This document shows positions 34,015 through 47,383 of a stretch of DNA of 64,000 nt, one piece after another. Source of the DNA: Sialis fuliginosa (taxonomy: Eukaryota > Arthropoda > Insecta > Megaloptera > Sialidae); the NCBI GenBank assembly GCA_961205875.1, contig OY540810.1:28396001-28460000 (forward strand), in the 5' to 3' direction. How positions within the stretch are numbered: the stretch's first letter is position 1; each line of letters starts with the position of its first letter. The position numbers and the translations under genes are program-made. Under the pieces are notes generated by a model that worked only from the letters and a program-made list of their open reading frames with translations, searched no databases and was not told the DNA's origin.

Positions 34015-36411
34015 TTTGTTCTGTTTATGGGTATATTTTTAGTTACCTGTTAAAATTTGCATTTATCTATTAAAAATATAAATATTCATACATCAATAAA
34101 TAAATCAAAAAATTAATTTAAAAAATATATACCAAATTATGTACATATGTATATAAATCAATAACGAATTGAAATTTAAAGTTTATAAATGGGTCTTCAG
34201 AAGATTTGAATTTGTTACTCAAATTCTTTATAGAAAAAAATATAGTATCAATTTATTTAAAAACAAAAATTATGTAAGAATGTACTCTTACTAAACTGCA
34301 TTTAACGTAGCGGTCTAACTACCCAAAAGTTATTTTTTAAATCCAAGCAAACATTGTACTCCCCCACAGAAAGAAAAATTATAATTCACATCAGTTTTCT
34401 AATATTAAGAACAGTAAACATAACTAACTAAAACTATTTAGTTAGTTATGTTCATTCACAAAATTTACGCAAAAATAAATAAAAATCACAATTAAAATTA
34501 ACAAAATATTTTTCACTTTCACTTACAATAAATACTAACAATAATAATACATTGACAATTATATATCATAGAAATTATCAAATACCAATTAATAATTTTT
34601 ATGCATAAAATTCCAACAATACTCTTAATGTCATAACTAAATAAAATGGGACATTACCAACTTGTGTCGGGCACTTGAAAGAAGAAAATGGAGCATTGTT
34701 TAAAATAATTTATAAACGTTCTTCTAAAACGTCACTCTTGTACAAATAGTAACTGTTATACATATTTATTATCTAGTTTTGTTTGTTAGTCGTGCTTCGT
34801 TTATGGAAAATTATGAAATTTATTGTAAATAAATTGTATATTCGTCACAAATCTAGGTAATATACTAACTTTGTTCTATTAATAAGCATATTTCGTTAAA
34901 ATTATGTATTTATTTAGACTTATGACTAAAGATAAGGTACCTGTATATTTTAACCTTTTTCTCATCGAGAGCACAAAAGATCACCGGTAAAATAAAATAA
35001 TTTATTTAAAAACACATACTTACATTAAATATGTATATTAACTAACATAAAATAATTTTAAAAAATGATTAAAATATTTTGCGAAAGAAAATAAAAGTTC
35101 TGAAATTGCTTTAAAAAGATAGAGATTACATTTTTACAAGAATAATAACTATAAAATAATATATTTAATTAAATAAAAATAAGAATTTCACCCGAGAAAT
35201 TCTGTAATCTTAAATTTTTTTTAATAAATTTTAATTGAATAACTTATAAAATAAAATAAAAACTTAAAAATCTAAAAATAAACACAACAAAAAAAATATG
35301 AAGTAAACTTAAAAAATATAAAAAAATTGTACTATTTTATGACAAATCACCTGTCAAAAGTTAATAGGAAGCGTAATGAACTGCCAAAAAAGTAATTTAA
35401 AAAAATAAATTAATTTACTTTTTTTAAATTTTCTTGTTAATGTTGTCAAGTAATTTATTGTTTTGTAAATGATTTTTTAGTTTGTTGTTGTAGGATATTA
35501 AGTTAAAATCTGTAAATCCATAAAGAAAAATTGTTTTTAACAAAGTTTACGCATTCAATACCTAATGTATATACGAGTATGCTACATAAAAAATGTTGTA
35601 GATCTGAACTATGACTTATGTATTCTGATTCTATTAGACTCATTTTTGTATTTACAAAACAATATCACATACATACTTTATATTGGAATAAATATATAAA
35701 AAAAGATTTATTTAATTCTAAATCCTTTTTTTTTTAGAAATTGTATTCATTTTCTGCAGAGATATGGGATTATAAATCAAACAAAAAATATGTCTTTGTG
35801 ATATTTCCGAAGAAAAAAATTAATTAAATTTAAAAAAATATGTTTTGAAAATGAACTATTCATTTTTCAATTATGTGATAGATTTAATTTTCATTCATAA
35901 GGACTACAAAAAATGTCACAATTTTAGTTCTCAACTTTTTATAAATTAAGTAATTTAATTAAATAAATTAAATATATAAACAATAAAACAACTTACTTAA
36001 ACAAATCCAGATAGAAAATAAATAAACACTATAAAAACATATCACAGTTAACCATACATTGTTGATAGTTCCATTGTTGCAGTACAAAAGTGATCATGTT
36101 ATTTTTAACTTGGCCTATATATTAGCAATGTTTGCATCGCAGGGACGACAGGATGGTGTCTTCCATAACGGATGTTCGATATTAATAAGGTCTCCTATAA
36201 AAGCACGCTTACAATGTACAAATTAAATAACTGCAATAACCTACAATTAGATTTCTGTGGCAGTTTCATTATGAATTGATTTTATTAATTGTTTGTAGTG
36301 AGGGTTCTACCTAAATGAATCAGTTGCAAATGTGACTAAATCGACTTTTTATCAATTTACTAAACTTGGTACCAAATTATATATGATTAGTGTAATGGTG
36401 CGTCTTGACTT
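34015..36411. other. 5' flank of the SLC5 gene, no gene seen
   Basis: Very AT-rich. A possible acceptor (TTTTAACAG) just upstream of the SLC5 ATG hints at a leader exon somewhere here, not located. No coding frame is convincing. Confidence 0.4.
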
Positions 36412-36855
36412 GGACATTTTACTCAGAACGAACAGAAGAAGCACGCAGAATATTTCCCAAAGCTTGTCAGTAAAACATAAAAGATTAAAGAAATAATTTG
36501 CTCGCTGTTTTCAGGTGTATATATTAAAGAACAGAATGGGTTAAGTTTATTTTACTAGATGAATATGAGAAATATCCTTTGCTTTGGAATTCTCAAAACA
36601 TGGATTATATGTATTATCATAAATAAATAAAAATTATACATGAGAAAATGGTTTACGTTACTAAACATTCTTTGTATTTTTTTGTATTTCCTGCCAGTGC
36701 ATACAATATTAAAACAATGAGCTGTTGTCATTCATTCATTTTTTTACTCAAGACAATTGTTGGAACAGGCCGAGCACAACGAGCGTGGTGAATCTTTTTC
36801 TCAGATTGTTCGCTGAAAATTGCTCTGCGTGCTCGGTTCGTTTGTAGTAAAATGT
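36412..36855. repeat. Probable MITE, ACATTTTACT ends
   Basis: ACATTTTACTCAGAACGAAC at the left is imperfectly inverted at the right as ACATTTTACTACAAACGAAC. Both are followed inward by GCACGCAGA. The interior is non-coding. Confidence 0.55.
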
Positions 36856-37949
36856 ATTTAAAAAAAACCTTAAATATCGATAGATAAAATTATGAGTTTG
36901 ACTTTCTTAATGTACAGAATTATACGTATACTGTTATCTTTGTATTTTTCACTAAAAATTCATAGTGAATAAATATTTTTTTCTAGATGCTGCATTTATA
37001 AAAATAGAAGTATGCATTACAAAATCCTAGCAGAAGACATAGGACATATTTATTATCTATAATGGATATTTAAATATAATTATATAAGATTGTTTCTTAT
37101 CGAAATATAAATATATTTTGCCATATGTAAATAGAACTTTAACATATGTATATTCAATATACTATTATTACCATTTATTTTACTAAAACTGTTATTTCTA
37201 TTATTTTTATTGTTGTTGTTTTAACCCTTGCTTTCCATTTATGATTCGACTCGACTTTTTGATAACAGATAATCAAATAAATGCAGAAACGTTTTATTTT
37301 TTTATTAATTGTCTCAATGAAATAAATAAATAAATGTGTCAACAAACTATTGTAAATATAATGATAATAAGCTACAGTTGCAACAAAAGATTAAACACTT
37401 ATTTCTTTTAATCTTTAGAACGTATGTATTTTATTTTTCATAATTTCTTTTAAATATTCAATAAAAAATTCCCTTAAACCGTATAACATATCATGCTTAA
37501 GAAGTAACTCCACTTGATTCATTTGTATCTAATTTTTAGGAGACAATAAAAATTGATTTATTTATTTCTTAGAATTATGAAATAGATTAATGAATTTATA
37601 GTAAAAAATTACTTCTTATTATATTATTTTTTTATTTGGCACTTTTTCATACGTAAATTTCATAGTTTCAATACAATAAACAATCTATGAACATCTTAAT
37701 ACAAATTAATACCTGGTAAAAAGTAAAAAGGGTTGAACTACAACCTGGTTATACTTATAAGTATTCTCTATAATAAGTTAACAACTTCAATGAATTCAAT
37801 CAACTTTGGTTATATACTTACTTATAATTTTTTTTAATGATGTTGTTGACTTTAGTATTTGTCGTTGGTAGTCTCACCAAAGCTTCATTACCAATTTTTT
37901 AAGATTTCTGGAGTCAGTAGTTACCGCTAGTGGGGGGAGGGGAAATAAA

Positions 37950-38195
37950 TTACTGCTTGGAGCCCCCTGCAGGCACCATTTTTTAGTTAGAAAAAAAATA
38001 GGGTCAAATTCTATTGATTGAGATCTACATTTCGATACCCCACACGTCTTGGTATATAATTTTTTTAATTTGCTTTAGAACCTCCTGCAGGCGCCATTTT
38101 TGATTTAGAAAAAAAATAAGAATAAGGTTCAAATTCCACTGGTTTGGTTATACATTTTGATGTGCCACATACCTTGGTATAAAAAAAAATTTGTC
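37950..38195. repeat. Two-copy ~118-bp tandem repeat
   Basis: CCTGCAGGCACCATTTTTTA and CCTGCAGGCGCCATTTTTGA recur 118 bp apart, followed by alignable sequence with small indels. A third, partial start is visible near 38195. Confidence 0.65.
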
Positions 38196-39043
38196 TTGCT
38201 TTAGCCCCTTCACGCCCCCTCTGAAAAAATATTTTTTCAAAAAATATGTACATATTTTATTAAGAGGACTTAATTTTACATGTTCAATAAAAATTTCATA
38301 TTTCTAGCTTTGACTGAAAAGGTCGGACGACAAAATGAGATTAATAAGGTTTCTTCGGAACCCTAAAAATCATTCTTGATGAGAAATAGAGTATTTTACA
38401 TTTTCGAACTCTGAAATTTATAAATACTATTGTAAATAGATAGTAAAATATTTGTATGTTTTATCGATATAACACTTAATACGTTGCAGAATCATCAAAA
38501 TTGTAAATACTTATCTAGATTTTTAGTTATCTAGTTATCACTAGGTTACTCTAGTAAAGAATTGTTTAAATAGAACAATTTTTCTAGTATAGTGTAAACA
38601 CACTTTAAGATTGGTAAAATAAACAATGGACAATGAGCATGCTAATATTAATAGTTTTAATACAGTTAAATATAACGGACCTTGTGATTGATCAAATTAA
38701 AATTGCACGTGAATACGAGTTAGTTTCTTCAATAGAATAATTGGAAATGTTAGTCTAAGGTCGCTATAACTCACTAATACTTACACTGTTGTTCTTCAGA
38801 ATCAATTATCCCATAATCCAAAGCGTAATTCTTAACACTAAATAATATACGGATGTTAGCTATAATTTATCATACTTATGTCTATCGCTTTCAAAATCTA
38901 CAACTTGGTGTACGAAATTTTTGATATAAAATGTTTATACATACAGAATGATTTACAATGAATGTAAAAAAAAACTTTAACAGTGGATCGAGGATGTTAT
39001 TTTAATAACAAACAACAGACAAAACCTATGGTTATGTATGACT

Positions 39044-39118
39044 TATCAAATACAAATCCCCTAACCATAAAATTGTAAGAATTTAGTTTTACACGTGTTA
39101 GGGGATTTGTATTTGATA
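39044..39118. repeat. Perfect 22-bp hairpin
   Basis: TATCAAATACAAATCCCCTA plus AC (39044-39065) is exactly inverted at 39097-39118 around a 31-nt loop. Likely a tiny MITE remnant or a hairpin-forming site. Confidence 0.7.
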
Positions 39119-42100
39119 TGTTATTTTAATAGTAATTCTTCTTGGAGGGGTTACAGTCCGTCAAAAGTTATTAGTTTTTATTTAATACCAGAAGAAACAT
39201 TTGTGATACAGTGATGAAATTTGATAATAGAATTAAAATTAATAAGTTTTATTGATTTTTAGTATCAATCAATAATTATTTAGTCCAGGGGTATAAGGGG
39301 TAATCGAGCCCATCAATTTTTATCTTGTATTTTTTTGTTCTTTATTTACCTCATATATGTATATACATCCCTGTGCTATCGATACTGAAAATCGATAACA
39401 CTAATAAAAAACACTAATAAAAAATAATCTTGGATGGTGGGGGGGGGATGTAGCTGCCACATAGTGAGAACTGGGAACAAATACAAAAATTAATGTTAAA
39501 AAATCACTGCAATTTTTATCCGATCAAGATAATAAAATAATTGTTAATTTTGAAAATACCTATCGAGTCCGATTTTGCAAAAAGGTTGCCAATTTTTTAA
39601 TGTGAGTAACAATACTGTTAGTATTTTTTTTGTCTCCTGGTCGTTTTTATTGCTTATAATAATGTTCGCTTGTAGAACCATTAATACAGATACCCTTCTT
39701 ATATTGTTTTGCGATTACCGTTTTTTTGGGTTCGGATCTCGATCGGTTACTATCGTCAATTTCCGTTACCACATTGCTTGTAAAAAGGTAAATGATATGA
39801 ATGGGTGTCTGTATGACTCCTAGCAGTAATTTTTTGTAGACTTTTTTTTAATGAATAATCTTCCATATTTACAAAATTTAAATTTTCTCGACGATTTATA
39901 AAAGTAATCATTTTAGGTTCTGAAAAGCTCCTAAATTTTTAACAGTGTATTTACAATTGTATATTAAATAATTGACAAAATATATAATTGAGCTCAATTG
40001 CACAGGTATTAAGCAAGTTTCTCATCACGAAATACGATGTGCTGTCTGCACCATCCACAATTCACTGCTGAAAAATATATTATTAATTTATTTTGTTTTT
40101 ATTTATTACATTACTTGTATCAACGATGTACAATATACATATTTTGTAAAAAAGTAAAGCTACATGTTTTCAGATTGAATTATATATTTGTTTTACAATT
40201 CACATTAAAAAATATAGGTATGTATTGTGAAGCCGATTTTTTTCGAAATCCGGAATTTAATTATTTTCGCCATGATATCTGTGTGCCTGTCTGTTTGTCT
40301 TTCGGTCTGTAACTCTAATACGACAAATCGTATAAGGGTGAAATTTTATATTTAAGATTAATTTTTGTCTGGGAAAAAAACCTCGTATTTTTGAAAACGA
40401 TCTTTCAACCGAATACGGATGTTACCTGACGTCGATTTTTGAGTTTTTTTAATTCCTTTAAAACAGTTCGCATTAGAGAAAAATAGTCAAATTTTTTTGA
40501 AAAAAAAAATTAAATGGTCATAACAATGAAGAAATCTATAGTTTATGTCCCATTATTAGTTTTTCAGAAATATGTTTTAATAAAATAAGAATCACGTAAG
40601 TACACTGTCCACTGCCAGGATTACGTATAATAAAGTCCCATGGTTCCCATGACAGATATTTTCTGTTGTAGTAGAGGACCACCCTAGCTATCAATTTTGG
40701 TAGGTTTCATTTATTCAAATTTTTTTCTGATTAAAATTTTAATATGATTGATTTATTCCTCATAAAATCTGTTGTAAAATTATATTTCAAATAATGAATA
40801 TGTAAATTCGTTTACAATATTTACCTTTGTTTCATAACTTCTAAATCTTGACTATTTTTAGCTTCGTCAAATACAAATATTTCATTATGTATTATATTAG
40901 TGTCAAAATTGTTAAAAATATGACATGACGTGCATACACTAATGACTTTGAGACATTTTATCTAAACTCAAACAAAGCATCAGATACAGTAATGGTTTAG
41001 TGTAAAACAATAAAACCTTGGGAAGATTAAAATAATATATATACATAGGTATCTAGACGTACACTTATAATTTATTAAGGAGACCAAACAATGGAACCTT
41101 CCCCCTTTAAAAGATATTATTACAAATATTCAAATTAGGAACTAGCAGTACTAGAGCAGGGCGCGGATTGTGAATTTTTTGGGTTACACCGTGACCCGAC
41201 GTGAACGTCAGCAATTTTGAAATCTTGGATCGTGAGCGTACGTGTTCGTGATATTTTTTCTATAAAAAGGGCGTGAATAAAAATCACCCAGTACATAAAC
41301 ATAAACGGATAATTTTTCATCACATATAATATACACATAAGTAGAGTCACCTGTAGAAGTGGTCGACCAGTTTTATTTCATATCCGCTTATCACAAACTT
41401 AGTAGGCTCCTCCCATTTGATTATTATAATATTTAAATCATTTCATATATTTCGATTTTTAGTATTTAAATATGGTAAACTTGATATAAAATTAATTAAT
41501 GAAATGGGCGTATATTTGTGTTTTTATTTAAAATGATATAACTATATAAGCTCCGCCCTATAATAAAAGATAACCGATGATGTTTGTCTAAATATTTTAT
41601 TTTCGAATCTGTTGTAAGCGATTATGACTTTTACCCTGGCAGATGACTTATGAAGTCCATAGTACTCGTACATATCTTTTAAAATGAGTATTGGATTTTA
41701 AATTACATTATATTACAATACTGAAATAGGGAAAGGTTCTATCCGACGTGCCTAGATTTTGTTAACAAAGAATAATATGGGATAAAATCTGTGAATAAAA
41801 CTAAACAATGATATGCATTTCACTGCGAAAATAATTTTAATGTAATTATGTTTGTTTTTTTAAACCAGAAAAGCTATTTAGTCTTACTATTAATAAAGAA
41901 GAAAATACAAAGTAAACTATTAAATGAGTATGTAAATAATAGTAACTAAACTACATACATTTGTATTATATTATAATTAAGTATTTAAAAAAGTTACATC
42001 AAATATAATTTAAAAATTTCGACTATCATTTGATATCTAAAAATATCCTTTTATTAACCCCCCCCCCACACACACACACCCATCTCTATAATTTTTTGTG

Positions 42101-42679
42101 TTAATATATGTGGCCAAATCCAAATCTACCTGAATTCGACCAATGTGGACAACAAGAAAAAATAGGGTCACAAAATAAATATCTTTATTTATTTATTTTT
42201 TTGTAAAACAGGTACTTTTAAATTTTTTTCTATTTTTGTATTTTATCTATTTTCTAGATATTTGTATTTTTCTGTGGCAAGTATCAACAATAACATATTA
42301 TATTATTAGTCATCAAATGTTATAGAATAAAATTTGTTCGGTTTGCAATCAAGTGTAATGATTAATAATGAGACATATCGAATATCGTATTTTTAAAACA
42401 AGCAGTCGTCAAACAATGGTTTAAAATAATAGGTTTTATAATTTGAAAATAATATTGTTATCAAAAAATAAATTCTATTATATGAAGATATGGAATTTTC
42501 AAACATTAATTCAGAACTGAAGAATCGCGATCATCACTTACCGACAAACCGCTTTAACCGAGTGTTAAAAATTTGAATGAAATTTTAAGGGCGTTTAAAA
42601 CAAAATCTAATCAACATGGGTCCGCGATTCCCAGATTTGTTAAATTACATCAATGTTTATATTTACTCTGATAATCATT

Positions 42680-43043
42680 GGCCACGTTCACGACTGACCA
42701 GAAACAGTGAACAACGAGCTTTAATTGGTTGATTTATGGAATTTCTGGTGGATTGTACCAGAAATTTAAAGATTGTCATTTTTTAAGCGTGTAAGGAAGT
42801 GAGACAGAAGTAACCATAAAGAGATAGAAACTAGTGTTCTGACAGAAACCCTCAACATGAAGTGAACATAAACGTTATTTGGTTAGCCTGGTCACTAGTT
42901 TCTATCTATATCTAGTTACTTCTTTCGCACTTCCTTACACGCTTAAAAAATGACATTCTTTAAATTTCTGGTACATTCCATCAGAAATTCCATGAATCAA
43001 CCAATCAAAGCTCGTTATTCACTGGTCAGTCGTGAACGTGACC
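42680..43043. mobile_element. 364 bp inverted-repeat MITE
   Basis: GGCCACGTTCACGACTGACC at the left is inverted at the right as GGTCACGTTCACGACTGACC, and the arms pair for most of the element length. ATT occurs on both flanks. Non-coding. Confidence 0.75.
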
Positions 43044-45162
43044 ATTGACTTATTTATCATAAACTGGAAAAGTTGGGTTTTTCAGACCCATACTAGTTGG
43101 TCCTTAAAAATTACTTTTATAGTAATTGGGTTTATTTTTAATATCCAACATTTTACAATATAACTAAATTATTGTTTCTACAGTTAGTTATTTGAAGATT
43201 TATTTGTTGTTTATAATATTAGGTATCTATATTTTTATCCAATAATGAGTTTAGGTAATTTAAATCATCGTTTATGCTATAAAATAAATAAATTACCATA
43301 CTTTACTTCTTACTAGTATTATCGAAAGTCTCCTATTCTTCTATAATATCTGGTATGTGCATTATTACTTGCTTATAGTTTCGATTCGCTCAACTTGACC
43401 TTGACAAGTAGAGTATTATAAAGATTCTCAACTAATGGCATACAAAAATACTTGTATTTAAAGCCTTGATGTGATGTACACATATGTACAGGTAGCCCTC
43501 GATTTTCATATAGGTATAATTAAACGTAGAAAATTTATTTTATAATATTTATTTTACAATTGAAATATAAGGTAGTATATTATAATATCTAATAGTGCAA
43601 AAGATAAATATAAAACTATATACTGGAAAACAGAGAAACCGGTTTCTTAGTCACTTAAACTAAATATACATCTGAGCAACAAAAAAACCAATGTCACCAG
43701 ACACGTGTTTCGACTTCACACGAAGTCCTCATCTGGAGCGTAATAGTTTTAGACTAGTTACTGAAAGGTTAACAGTAATTTAATTTAATAATAAATAGTT
43801 ATAGTTAAATCTAAGCCTATGAATATATATTTTGAAATATATAATTAGTACAACCTCTCTTTAAATATACTCCCTAAACGTGTAAACTTCTCTTAAGGTA
43901 TAAAATTAACTTCCGTCCTTGTATTCTTCAACCATCATGTAAGTCTTTATTAGTAACACTTGTCTATTTTTCTAATTATAAAATAGCACCATTCTGTATA
44001 AGTACTGGTTCAAAAAATAATAATTCAATCAATTGATAAAAGAATTTTTTTAAATAAAGTAGCGAAAATTTTCATTTTAATATCTTGCACCTATTTCTAA
44101 ATCGTTACTGATTTTTTTAACAATAGTTTTTACATTCGCATAAAATAGCATACACCTGCATTGACTGGGTTTTTTTTTCATAGAGATAATATAACATAGA
44201 GAGGATGTGACATAGAACTTCAAATAAGTGGAAGCAATACCTAAATAATAAGAGAAAGGAAACACATTCGTTTTCAAGTGGGAATAAGAAGGAAGTATAT
44301 CCGCGTGAACGCGAACTGCACACTGAACATGTGTTTAACAAAGATGTAATAGGTTACCATCCTTTATTTATTTATCTTTCTACTGAAGATTCGCTTTTTC
44401 GATTGCTTCACCTATTCTATGTTAAATTATCTTTATATTGTTTACTCATTTTAACAACTACTATATAATTTCCCAACATTATTTAACACAATTTTTTTAA
44501 TCAAAAACTTTTTTACGTAATTATATATAAACTGACAATAAGTAGGTAACAAAACTTCTGAATTTTCTATCCATTATTTTTTTTTCATAAAAGCTGCAAA
44601 TTGAATATAACTATTTATTTTTTGCCTATACATAGTATTTAAAACTATGAAATTTCTCTATACGTAAAGTTTGAGAAGCACTGATTTTTATGCATTTTAT
44701 ATGGTTTCATTCTTATAAGAGTAAAGTAAAATATTATGTTACCTTGGTTGTAGTTTCCTTACAGTTTTTAATTATAGATACCGGTTCAGTATGCTTTAAT
44801 GCAATATAACATAATATAATATAATACAATATTACTATTTAAAATAAAATTTATTTACAAATTTGATGTCGGCAGGTCCAAGCCTCATTCATTAGTATTT
44901 GTAAGGGTGTATGTGTGAGTGTGGTTTTTAAAATTACTATTATGTAGATTCAAGAGAAGTGGAAACACTAAATTGAATTTATAATATAGTCCATGTTTTC
45001 TTAGTTTAGATAAGAGGTGTTCTAAACTGTAATATTAATTAAATAAAGTATTTAGATAAGTTTAAATGTGATACAAAGTATTTTAAATGAAAGATTTATT
45101 ATTTTGATGAATCTTTAAGACTATAAACAATAGTGTGGTTAAAAAAAAGTGTTAGTTCAAAT

Positions 45163-45316
45163 ATGACGGATTTGAGTGAAAAACTACCATTAATTAACAG
45201 TAGTGTAGAAATTAATAAAAAGCATGGGTTGTCTGTGTTCTTTGCCACTTTGTGTTTCATTGATGTTTTTGGAGTCTTCCCGCTCATAACACTACCTAGG
45301 GCTATAATACGATGTG
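45163..45316 (+). CDS. First exon of a probable amino-acid-type transporter
   Basis: ATG at 45163, 51 codons plus one base, then a good donor (TGTG|GTAAGT at 45317). It encodes an acidic dileucine-like start (MTDLSEKLPLI) followed by GLSVFFATLCFIDVFG and LPRAIIRCG. The GLS-V...LP-x-A-I-x-x-x-G pattern resembles transmembrane helix 1 of the amino acid/auxin permease (AAAP; SLC32/36/38) family. This is a weak family call from one exon. No following exon could be recognised on the + strand before the CYP9 genes, so either the first intron is very long or this is an orphan fragment. Confidence 0.5.
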
Positions 45317-47383
45317 GTAAGTAAGAAAACAAATACTTCTCTCTCTGTTGCATACATTTCGGATGTCAAAGCGATCAACTTTATAACACAAAAGAGTCAA
45401 TTTTGAAAGATAACAACATTTAAGGGTAAAATATAAATATTCTAATATATACACTAACCATTGTACTTGTATATTAAAGTAGTAGAGTAGTTAGTTGATT
45501 ATTTTTTTTGGGGGGGGGGGAGGGTTACAAAAATTCCCTTTATTTAAAAAAAATACGAATTGTTAAAATGTCCTTTTTTTGTTCTGCATTTATCAAAAAT
45601 GTTCAATATTTTAAAGTTTCCAAATATTAGGATGCCTACACCACTGTACACCTCCGCCTGGTTAATCGTATTTGCTTCTGAGTAGCTATTTAGTAAAATT
45701 AAACATTTTTATTATTTTTATATATTTTTTTATAATATACTTTGCTTGTTAAAATCAAGTATTAATTTCAAGTATTATGAAAATGTACTCGAAGTATTAA
45801 CTACTTCAGCTATTTTTAATTGTAACTACTTCAAGTATTTTACTTGTTAAAGGGAAACACCACTGTGACGACATTTTTCAAACTGGTGCATGCGATAGTT
45901 CGAGGAATCATAATTTTTTTTAACGAAAATTTTTGTAATCACAGTAGCTAGGTCTATGCGTAGCCGTTTTTTGAAATTTTGAAAACGACTTTTTTTAGGT
46001 AACTTAAATGAACAATAACTATAAAAAAATTGAAATTTTTTGTTTAGTACCACCATTTTATCAAAAATAAATTTTTATAAACGGCTACGTTGTACTTTAT
46101 GGTCCCGCGGTATATAAGACCGGCGCTATGGTACATATTTTGTTATTTCATGAATTTTCCTTACCATTGACGCATCTGGAATAGGGAATGAGAAGATTGA
46201 TGTAGTTATTATGTGTACGAGTGTATGTATGAAATTAACAACAGTAATTTTCTTAACAATAATTAATTTATCGAAAATTCATCAATTTAATAATCAATAT
46301 TTGAAAAAAACACTTAAATAATAGTCTGAAATAAAATATATAGGTAGATGTTGAATTTTAGGTAAAGCATTCAGTTTAAAAAATAAAATTTTATCAATGT
46401 ATACGAAAGTAAATGTTCTAGGTAAACCAGTTATTTAGTTGGATTTTTTTACAACTTATAAATAATTTGGAATTAAATATTGATATTGATCTTTTTATCC
46501 ATAATGTTTTTCTAATAGATACGGTTATTATTCGCTAATATATATATAATTTTAAACAAAATTTAACCGGTTCCACCTGTTCTTTTAGCATATTTGATTT
46601 TAATAGAAGATATTAGTTATTTAATATTATCAATACTTTTATTTTGCATATCGTTTCTTATAAGGCAAAGTAGAGTAAGCAACATTTTTCTAATTTTACA
46701 GAAGGCACAAAAAACATAATAGTATGACCCCAGATGATATAATTTTATTAATTTTCTTTAATAATATGTACTTTGATACTTTTGACCTAACCGTTAAGTA
46801 GGAATTGAAAAACAATGATGATTTATCAATAAAATGGCGCTTAAGATATTTTATAGTCCCCAATTTCACTGGCATATAAGATGCTTTTAATTGGAGGTTT
46901 AAGATATGTAACAGTACACTGTACCTGTTTCATATACATATATAATGTGTACAAAATTGTACTACCAATGATAGTTGATTTATTGAATAAACAAGCAATA
47001 ATAAAATTCACAATTAAGAGGTACGATATTTTTAAATATCTTAAGTGCCATAACGATACAATATCATAGTCGATTACGATAGTTTGTAAAGTAGATATCG
47101 GTGCTTATGATATTTTGTTTGGTCATTACGATTCTTATATGTAATGAACTCACATATAGGTATATTTATTTAATAAGGAACATTTATAAAAATAAGAATG
47201 GCAATTATAAGTCGTTTGCTATAAAAACCTAAAGGAATGAAAAAACGTTGTATTGTTTTATAAAATAAATACTTTTTCAACTCTCCATAAAAATTAAAAT
47301 TAAAGTTAAATAATTTTTTATTATTATTTCGATTCAATATTTGAAACATTCTGAATCTACATGAGATATTTATGCAGCAACGT
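45317..47383. other. Spacer or intron, no gene seen
   Basis: Begins with a splice donor, so it may be intron 1 of the gene at 45163. It contains a G run near 45510, a repeat patch to about 45660 and otherwise AT-rich DNA. The end of this interval is the 3' flank of the first CYP9-like gene, which is transcribed toward it. Confidence 0.45.

Larger units (their letters stand above)
36856..45162. other. Gene-poor intergenic DNA
   Basis: About 8 kb without a convincing gene on either strand. It contains the 118-bp tandem repeat at 37950, a perfect hairpin at 39044, a MITE at 42680, a poly(C)/CA run near 42058-42079 and assorted AT-rich decay. Confidence 0.5.
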
